Part shown: positions 6,369 to 10,993 of the stretch, piece after piece
How the letters are laid out: every line of letters begins with the position of its first letter
Position numbering within the stretch: position 1 is the stretch's first letter
Assembly (NCBI GenBank): GCA_002167525.1
Contig: NHDV01000025.1
Coordinates: 13,734 to 24,726, forward strand
Length of the DNA stretch: 10,993 nucleotides
DNA from: Flavobacteriaceae bacterium TMED68
GTDB lineage: Bacteria > Bacteroidota > Bacteroidia > Flavobacteriales > Flavobacteriaceae
Direction: 5' to 3'
Made by a program: the position numbers and the translations under genes
The notes under the pieces: model-generated
The model's input: the letters and a program-made list of their open reading frames with translations, nothing else
The model's database searches: none
Told to the model about the DNA's origin: nothing

Positions 6369-6851
6369 ATGAAAAAAATTAAGGTTTATACATTTATAAT
6401 TAGCTTTTCAGTTCTAGCTTCAGGTTGCCATCTCTTTGAATCAACAAAGGTCTCCTCAAAAGAAATTAAGGCCGCCTCTACTTGGTCAGAAAAAGATCAA
6501 GTACCAACCTTTTCCGAATGTGAATCGATCGAAAGCACAGATGATAAAAAGGTCTGTTTTGAGTCGATAATTTCTGATTCAATATTAGACTACATAGACC
6601 AAAATCCATTGCAATCATCCGAACCTATATCCGAGGAAATAAATGCTATTCTTATTATAGATAAAGAAGGATATTTTTCGCTAGATGAAATAGAACGTTC
6701 TAGAAAGATGGATAATGCAATTCCAAATTTAGAAGAACAACTTCTCTCAGCCATTAGTATGATACCTCAAGCAGAGCCTGCTTTAAAAACAAATGTAGGA
6801 ACTTTTGTTTCTACAAAAATGGTATTACCAATTATGATTGTTGCTGATTGA
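6369..6851 (+). CDS. Predicted lipoprotein with a TonB C-terminal-like domain
   Basis: From the ATG at 6369 the protein is 160 aa. It begins with a lipoprotein signal peptide MKKIKVYTFIISFSVLASGC; C20 would be the lipidated residue, although position -3 is Ala rather than Leu. A longer frame from a TTG at 6354 would add five residues before the signal peptide and is less likely. The mature part shows the pattern of short flavobacterial TonB-C-like proteins: VPTFSECESI with C51, KVCFESII with C63, then INAILIIDKEGYF, IPNLEEQLLSAISMIP and a final LPIMIV. The cysteine pair could form a disulfide in the periplasm. A membrane-anchoring TonB transmembrane helix and proline-rich linker are absent, so energy transduction is doubtful. 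Its stop lies 7 nt before the ruvC ATG, so the two are co-transcribed. Domain resemblance was judged by eye only. Confidence 0.75.
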   Translation: MKKIKVYTFIISFSVLASGCHLFESTKVSSKEIKAASTWSEKDQVPTFSECESIESTDDKKVCFESIISDSILDYIDQNPLQSSEPISEEINAILIIDKEGYFSLDEIERSRKMDNAIPNLEEQLLSAISMIPQAEPALKTNVGTFVSTKMVLPIMIVAD

Positions 6852-6858
6852 CAGCCCT

Positions 6859-7413
6859 ATGGATGAGGACAATATCATATTGGGAATTGATCCCGGAACT
6901 ACAATAATGGGATTTGGTATTATAAAAGCTACAAGTAAAGAGATGTCACTTATACAAATGAATGAGTTGCATTTAAAAAAGTATGAAAATCATTTTTTAA
7001 AACTTCAAAAAATTTTTGAGAGAACTCAAGAAATAATAGATGAGTTTCATCCCGATGAAATCGCAATCGAAGCTCCATTTTTTGGTAAAAATGTGCAGTC
7101 GATGTTAAAGTTAGGAAGAGCTCAAGGTGTAGCCATGGCTGCTGGATTATCCAGGGAAGTTGCCATAACGGAGTATTCACCAAAAAAAATCAAAATGGCA
7201 ATTACAGGAAACGGGAATGCATCCAAAGAACAGGTAGCGAAAATGCTTCAAAAGCTTTTTAAAATAGAAACTTTACCTAAGAATTTAGACGCTACTGACG
7301 GATTGGCAGCAGCCGTTTGCCATTATTACAATCGGGGTAAATTAAAAAGTGAAAAATCATATTCCGGTTGGAGTGCTTTTGTAAATAAAAATCCTGACAA
7401 GGTTAAGTCTTAG
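6859..7413 (+). CDS. ruvC: Holliday junction resolvase RuvC
   Basis: RuvC is the homodimeric endonuclease that resolves Holliday junctions with the RuvAB branch-migration complex. The ATG at 6859 gives 184 aa. The four acidic residues of the RNase H-like active site are visible: D11 in GIDPGT, E71 in EIAIEAPFF, and D144 and D147 in LDATDGLAAAVCH. A conserved KNVQSMLKLGRAQG segment (78-90) follows the second motif. The C-terminal extension KSYSGWSAFVNKNPDKVK (from about 167) is characteristic of Bacteroidota and makes it slightly longer than the 173-aa E. coli protein. An in-frame TTG at 6838 lies inside the lipoprotein gene and is not chosen. hemW follows after 21 nt. Confidence 0.97.
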   Translation: MDEDNIILGIDPGTTIMGFGIIKATSKEMSLIQMNELHLKKYENHFLKLQKIFERTQEIIDEFHPDEIAIEAPFFGKNVQSMLKLGRAQGVAMAAGLSREVAITEYSPKKIKMAITGNGNASKEQVAKMLQKLFKIETLPKNLDATDGLAAAVCHYYNRGKLKSEKSYSGWSAFVNKNPDKVKS

Positions 7414-7434
7414 GGACTTCTTAAGTTATTAAAA

Positions 7435-8559
7435 ATGGCCAACCTTTATATACACTATCCATTTTGTAAACAAGCCTGCCATTATTGTAATTTTCATTTT
7501 TCAACAAAAAAAACAGATGCTGGAGGGATGTTGGATTTAATCTATAAAGAATTAAAAATAAGAGCTAGTGAAGTTAAGGCTCCACTTGAAAGTATCTATT
7601 TTGGTGGTGGCACACCGTCAATAATTAAACCAAAATCGATAAAGTCATTTATAAATTCTGTTAAAGGACAATTTCAATTTATTCCCGAAATTGAAATAAC
7701 ACTTGAAGCAAATCCAGATGATATTAATGAAGATTATCTTTTAAATCTCAAAAGATCTGGAATCAATCGCCTGAGTCTTGGCGTACAATCTTTTTTTGAT
7801 AAAGATCTTAAATTAATGAATAGAGCTCATGACCAAGAGCAAGCTCTAGAGTCTATAAATATTGTAAGAAAGTATTTTAACAACTATTCAATTGATTTAA
7901 TTTATGGTATTCCCTATACAACTTTAAATGACTGGGAAAACAATCTTAATATTGCTCTAGATTTTAATCCACCTCATATTTCAGCTTATGTTTTAACTGT
8001 TGAAGAGAAAACGGCATTAGATTTTCTAGTTAAAGAAAAAAAAATCGCCCTTTTGGATGAAGAATTAGTAAAACAACAATATGATTTGCTTATTAAAAAG
8101 CTTGAACAGAAAGGTTATATAAATTATGAATTTTCAAGTTTTGGCAAACCAGATTATTTTTCAGTAAATAACTTAAACTACTGGAATAATAAACCTTACT
8201 TGGGGTTAGGACCATCTTCTCATAGTTTTGATGGGGTTTCAATAAGAAGTTGGAACATATCAAATAATCACCAATATAAAAAGGGTATTGAGTCGGGAAA
8301 ATTATTAATAGAGCATGAAGAATTGAGCAAAAAAGACAGATATAACGAGTATTTAATGACTTCTTTGCGTAAAAGTGAAGGTGTTTCTTTGTCTTATGTA
8401 GAGGAAAGTTTTGGAAGTACTTATGTCTCTTATTTGGAAGAGCAGGTCTCAAGGCATTTGCATAAAAGAAACCTATTCTGGGATGGCAATTTTTTAAAAA
8501 TTTCAAACAAGGCAAAGTTTCTAACCGATGGGATAGCTGCTGATCTTTTTATCGTTTAA
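7435..8559 (+). CDS. hemW: Radical SAM heme chaperone HemW
   Basis: HemW binds heme and a 4Fe-4S cluster and is thought to deliver heme to membrane cytochromes. It was long misannotated as coproporphyrinogen III oxidase HemN. The 374-aa protein begins MANLYIHYPFCKQACHYCNF, giving the radical SAM cysteines C11, C15 and C18. Then come GGGTPS (57-62), LEANPDD (90-96) and RLSLGVQSF (112-120). The HemW signature NNLNYWNNKPYLGLGPSSHSF lies in the C-terminal half. The length matches the family. The start is an ATG at 7435, 21 nt after ruvC. The ruvC-hemW order appears regularly in flavobacteria as I recall. The stop is 8 nt from the convergent peptidase gene, with no clear terminator between. Confidence 0.95.
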   Translation: MANLYIHYPFCKQACHYCNFHFSTKKTDAGGMLDLIYKELKIRASEVKAPLESIYFGGGTPSIIKPKSIKSFINSVKGQFQFIPEIEITLEANPDDINEDYLLNLKRSGINRLSLGVQSFFDKDLKLMNRAHDQEQALESINIVRKYFNNYSIDLIYGIPYTTLNDWENNLNIALDFNPPHISAYVLTVEEKTALDFLVKEKKIALLDEELVKQQYDLLIKKLEQKGYINYEFSSFGKPDYFSVNNLNYWNNKPYLGLGPSSHSFDGVSIRSWNISNNHQYKKGIESGKLLIEHEELSKKDRYNEYLMTSLRKSEGVSLSYVEESFGSTYVSYLEEQVSRHLHKRNLFWDGNFLKISNKAKFLTDGIAADLFIV

Positions 8560-8567
8560 TAATTATT

Positions 8568-9944
8568 CTACTTCTTGTAAAGTTTGATAAAATGGTCATA
8601 AAATTTTGGTATAGTTTCTATGCCCTTAAAAAAATTAAATAAACCAAAGTGCTCATTTGGTGAATGAAGTGCATCACTATCTAATCCGAAACCCATTAAA
8701 ATAGACTTAACTTCGAGCTCCTTCTCAAACATAGGAACAATTGGGATACTTCCCCCACCTCTTTTAGGGATAGGTGGAATTCCAAAGGTTTCTTTATAAG
8801 CTTGGTGTGCAGCTTGATATCCAATAGTCGAAATGGGAGTAACATACGCGTAACCGCCATGATGAGTTATAACTTCAACGTTAACTCCTTTAGGTGCTAA
8901 AGATTTGAAGTGATTAGAAAATAGTTCACTAATTTCTTCCCAGTCTTGATCAGGCACGAGGCGCATTGATATTTTTGCATGTGCCTTGCTTGGGATTACA
9001 GTTTTAGCACCATCACCCATATATCCACCCCATATTCCATTCACATCTAGTGTTGGTCTTATTGAACGGTGTTCTTCAGTTGTATAACCCTTTTCTCCAT
9101 CAACATCATCAATACCGATAGAATTTTTTAATTCTTGCAGATCAAATGGAGCCTTTTCCATTTCTGAGCGTTCTTCTTTTGATAATTCAACTACTTTGTC
9201 ATAAAATCCAGGGATTGTAATTTTTTTATTTTCATCTTGAAGTTGTGAAATCATATCGCACAAAACATTTATTGGATTATGCACTGCACCACCATAAATT
9301 CCAGAATGTAAATCCCTGTTGGGTCCTGTAACGCACACCTCCATATAACTTAAGCCTCTCAGGCCAGTAGTTATCGAGGGTAAGTCTTGTGCAATCATAC
9401 TTGTATCGGATATAAGAATCACATCACATTTTAGTTTTTCTTTATTTCCTTTAACAAAATCTTCAAGATTATCACTACCAACTTCTTCTTCTCCTTCGAT
9501 CATAAATTTAATATTACAAGGGATAGGCCCTCGAGCTAGCATAACTTCGAATGCTTTTATATGCATAAACATTTGACCTTTGTCATCGCATGAACCCCGA
9601 GCAAAGACAGCTCCATCAGGATGAATTTCAGTTTTTTTGATAACAGGTTCAAATGGAGGACTTTCCCAAAGATCAACGGGATCTGGAGGCTGAACATCAT
9701 AGTGTCCGTAGACTAAAACTGTAGGAAGCTCTACATCTTTTATATATTCACCGTAAACTATAGGATGCCCTGGAGTTGAAATAATTTCAGTTTTTGGGCA
9801 ACCTGATTTTTTTAAAGCATTTTCTACCCACTGTGCTGCGTGTTGCACATCTTCATTGTGAGTTGGATTTGCACTTACAGACGGGATTTTTAAAAAATCC
9901 ATCCATTCATCTAAAAATCTATTTTGATCTTTTGTTAATGTCAT
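8568..9944 (-). CDS. M20 family metallo-dipeptidase (CNDP/dapE-like)
   Basis: This is a 458-aa cytosolic metallopeptidase of the M20 family, expected to cleave dipeptides or related amide bonds with a two-metal centre. Likely ligands and catalytic residues are H81 and D83 (YGHYDVQPPDPVDLW), D120 or D121 (GSCDDKG), E153 and E154 (EGEEEVGS), D180 (ISDTSM) and H427 (DALHSPNEH). A dimerisation-domain histidine lies in RDLHSGIYGGAVHNP (H213). There is no signal peptide, in agreement with a cytoplasmic location. The length and motif order resemble the cytosolic nonspecific dipeptidase group more than DapE, but substrate cannot be fixed from sequence. The start is an ATG at 9944, preceded by a TAACTTTG element. 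The gene is monocistronic here, convergent with hemW and divergent from tRNA-Leu. Confidence 0.94.
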   Translation of the reverse strand: MTLTKDQNRFLDEWMDFLKIPSVSANPTHNEDVQHAAQWVENALKKSGCPKTEIISTPGHPIVYGEYIKDVELPTVLVYGHYDVQPPDPVDLWESPPFEPVIKKTEIHPDGAVFARGSCDDKGQMFMHIKAFEVMLARGPIPCNIKFMIEGEEEVGSDNLEDFVKGNKEKLKCDVILISDTSMIAQDLPSITTGLRGLSYMEVCVTGPNRDLHSGIYGGAVHNPINVLCDMISQLQDENKKITIPGFYDKVVELSKEERSEMEKAPFDLQELKNSIGIDDVDGEKGYTTEEHRSIRPTLDVNGIWGGYMGDGAKTVIPSKAHAKISMRLVPDQDWEEISELFSNHFKSLAPKGVNVEVITHHGGYAYVTPISTIGYQAAHQAYKETFGIPPIPKRGGGSIPIVPMFEKELEVKSILMGFGLDSDALHSPNEHFGLFNFFKGIETIPKFYDHFIKLYKK

Positions 9945-9968
9945 TTTAATATCTCTAATTTATTCAAG

Positions 9969-9976
9969 CAAAGTTA
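9969..9976 (-). promoter_or_regulatory. -7 element TAACTTTG upstream of the M20 peptidase
   Basis: On the minus strand TAACTTTG matches the Bacteroidota -7 consensus TAnnTTTG, 25 nt before the peptidase ATG. That predicts a leader of roughly 18 nt. No TTG is present at the -33 distance, so the call is moderate at best. Confidence 0.4.
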
Positions 9977-10022
9977 ACTCATGTATTTTTTTAGGAGAAG
10001 AAATTTTATTGAAAAACTTAAT

Positions 10023-10030
10023 TATATTTG
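10023..10030 (+). promoter_or_regulatory. -7 element TATATTTG upstream of tRNA-Leu
   Basis: TATATTTG matches TAnnTTTG exactly and ends 9 nt before the mature 5' end of the tRNA, a sensible distance for a short 5' leader removed by RNase P. A TTG exists at 10009-10011, but at 11 nt it is too close to act as a standard -33 element. Confidence 0.5.
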
Positions 10031-10039
10031 TCGACCTCT

Positions 10040-10121
10040 GCGGGTGTGGTGAAATTGGTAGACACGCTAGATTTAGGATCTAGTGCTTCACGGCGTGGGG
10101 GTTCGAGTCCCTTCACCCGCA
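10040..10121 (+). tRNA. tRNA-Leu (anticodon UAG)
   Basis: The 82-nt gene folds into a class II tRNA. The acceptor stem is GCGGGTG (10040-10046) with CACCCGC (10114-10120), and the discriminator is A at 10121. The anticodon stem is CTAGA (10067-10071) with TCTAG (10079-10083), around the loop TTTAGGA with anticodon TAG at 10074-10076. A long variable arm TGCTTCACGGCGT is followed by the T arm with TTCGAGT. It reads CUN leucine codons. CCA is not encoded, since ACA follows the acceptor stem, so it must be added by the nucleotidyltransferase. A terminator hairpin begins 2 nt after the end. Confidence 0.98.
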
Positions 10122-10123
10122 CA

Positions 10124-10155
10124 AAAACCCCAACTGTCTTGGGGTTTTATTTTTT
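10124..10155. terminator. Rho-independent terminator, probably bidirectional
   Basis: AAAACCCCAA (10124-10133) pairs with TTGGGGTTTT (10139-10148) across the loop CTGTC, giving a perfect 10-bp stem. A T run at 10150-10155 follows on the plus strand and would end tRNA-Leu transcription. On the minus strand the same stem is followed by a TTTTT run, so it can also end the leftward transcript of the gene stopping at 10196. Confidence 0.85.
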
Positions 10156-10195
10156 CTAAAACTTTTAGTTAAGTAGTTAAATAAGATTTATTGAC

Positions 10196-10993
10196 TCAAT
10201 CATTCATTATTATTTGGGGTAACGAAGAGTGAGAAGAACTTATTTGGTTTATACTTATTTTAAAATCCTCCATTTTTCTCAAGTGAACTTCGAGCTCTTG
10301 TTTTAAACTTTTTATTCTTTCTTGCTGAGGAATTGTTGGCGGATTGGTCGTATTATCGATTGCTCGCATCAATGTTTTAATTTCCTCTTTCAATCTTGGT
10401 CTTTGCCTGTAACCCATCGACGGAGGGGGCCTCATTAAATCATGATCCTTAAAGGTTTTAATTTTATTGAGTAATCTTTCTAACCTTGGAAGGTCTTTAC
10501 TAGATACAACCTTAAGTTTTATAGCTAAAGTCTCAATCTGTTCCTCTATAAAAAGAATATTTTCTATTAATTTATGAGTATGATTTTGTAAGTCTCGTAA
10601 GCTAACTAAAGCTTCAGATTTTAATTTATAATTCTCCACAGGCATTTCTATCCTATAATCTCCACTCACCAGAAATTCAGAGACTTCTGAAGTGTTATTA
10701 TATTTAATTTCAGCTCTATATGTTCCAGGAGCAACTTTTGGTCTTATCTCTTCACTTAAACCTTCATATGTTTTTCCAGGCTTAGTTTTTTTAATTTCTA
10801 ATTTGCCTTGTTCATTTATATTTAATGGATTTGCTGAATCATAACCAAGATCCCAAGCTAATCTATTAATTCCTTTTTTTGGATTTTCATCTTCAAGAGT
10901 TGTAATTAAATTATTTTGTTTATCAAAAATTTTAACTTCTATGGAACTTTTAGGTGTATGATTTAAATAGTAATTTATGTAAGTGCCGTATTC
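10196..10993 (-). CDS. C-terminal part of a large secreted sortilin/BNR-repeat (VPS10-like) protein
   Basis: The frame is open from the right edge to a TGA at 10196-10198, giving 265 residues of a larger protein. A GTG at 10669 has been passed through and is not a start. The visible part begins with a short beta-rich domain containing KKGINRLAWDLGYDSANP and VAPGTYRAEIKYNNTSEV, then SEFLVSGDYRIEMPVENYK and a mostly helical tail with coiled-coil character (about 115-250). The G-x-NR-x-x-WDL-x-YD, PGTY and terminal helix arrangement is the usual C-terminus of ~1000-residue Bacteroidota exoproteins with N-terminal sortilin/BNR beta-propeller repeats. These are often annotated as glycosyl hydrolase or VPS10 domain protein; true enzymatic activity is unproven. 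No type IX secretion C-terminal domain is visible; the protein ends LPQIIMND. The propeller and signal peptide would lie outside the window. Confidence 0.8.
   Translation of the reverse strand, partial: EYGTYINYYLNHTPKSSIEVKIFDKQNNLITTLEDENPKKGINRLAWDLGYDSANPLNINEQGKLEIKKTKPGKTYEGLSEEIRPKVAPGTYRAEIKYNNTSEVSEFLVSGDYRIEMPVENYKLKSEALVSLRDLQNHTHKLIENILFIEEQIETLAIKLKVVSSKDLPRLERLLNKIKTFKDHDLMRPPPSMGYRQRPRLKEEIKTLMRAIDNTTNPPTIPQQERIKSLKQELEVHLRKMEDFKISINQISSSHSSLPQIIMND

Noticed and set aside
6838..6858. TTG start for ruvC inside the lipoprotein gene
   Set aside because: It adds seven unconserved residues overlapping the upstream gene; the ATG at 6859 sits directly before the conserved N-terminal strand.
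10156..10168. CTAAAACTTTTAG palindrome between the terminator and the exoprotein stop
   Set aside because: Six A/T-rich pairs around a single base cannot form a stable hairpin, and there is no repeat of it elsewhere that would suggest a protein site.
10196..10669. A free-standing 157-aa protein starting at GTG 10669
   Set aside because: The frame stays open to the right edge and the upstream sequence is clearly the same domain (WDLGYD, PGTY), so the GTG is an internal valine.

Overview
The window looks like a compact, AT-rich chromosomal segment of a Bacteroidota bacterium, most likely a marine flavobacterium or close relative. Four things point there. The protein sequences are flavobacterial in style: Nif3 with a C4 zinc-ribbon partner, RuvC with a C-terminal extension beside HemW, a TonB-C-like lipoprotein, and a sortilin/BNR-type exoprotein. 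Several genes have a TAnnTTTG -7 promoter element upstream. Shine-Dalgarno sequences are weak or absent. An lpxK gene shows a lipid A outer membrane. No mobile element, CRISPR array or phage gene was seen, and the window is mostly housekeeping.

Left part (1-2838). A leftward pair encodes a Nif3-family metalloprotein and a coiled-coil zinc-ribbon protein that runs off the left edge. Diverging from it is lpxK (lipid A 4'-kinase). lpxK converges on lipA, and a single TTAA supplies the stop codons of both.

Middle (2835-5764, leftward). A tightly packed probable operon runs from a promoter matching the Bacteroidota consensus: a 68-residue one-TM protein with four cysteines, an ECF-type sigma factor, a divergent Nramp-family transporter overlapping the sigma gene by 11 nt, then lipA. 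Upstream of it on the same strand lies a DUF456 membrane protein gene whose reading frame breaks at an A_AAA_AAG heptamer. A -1 shift there restores a full-length family member.

Right part (6369-10993). A rightward cluster encodes a TonB-C-like lipoprotein, RuvC and HemW, and converges on a leftward M20 dipeptidase. Next come tRNA-Leu(UAG) and a strong hairpin that can terminate transcription from both sides. The window closes with the C-terminal 265 residues of a large secreted sortilin/BNR-repeat protein that is open at the right edge.

For four genes (Nramp, sigma, lipoprotein, ruvC) the longest open frame begins at a TTG slightly upstream, often inside a neighbour. I chose the internal ATG in each case. 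The best candidates for something undescribed are the possible programmed frameshift in the DUF456 gene and the four-cysteine mini-protein / sigma / non-canonical Nramp operon.
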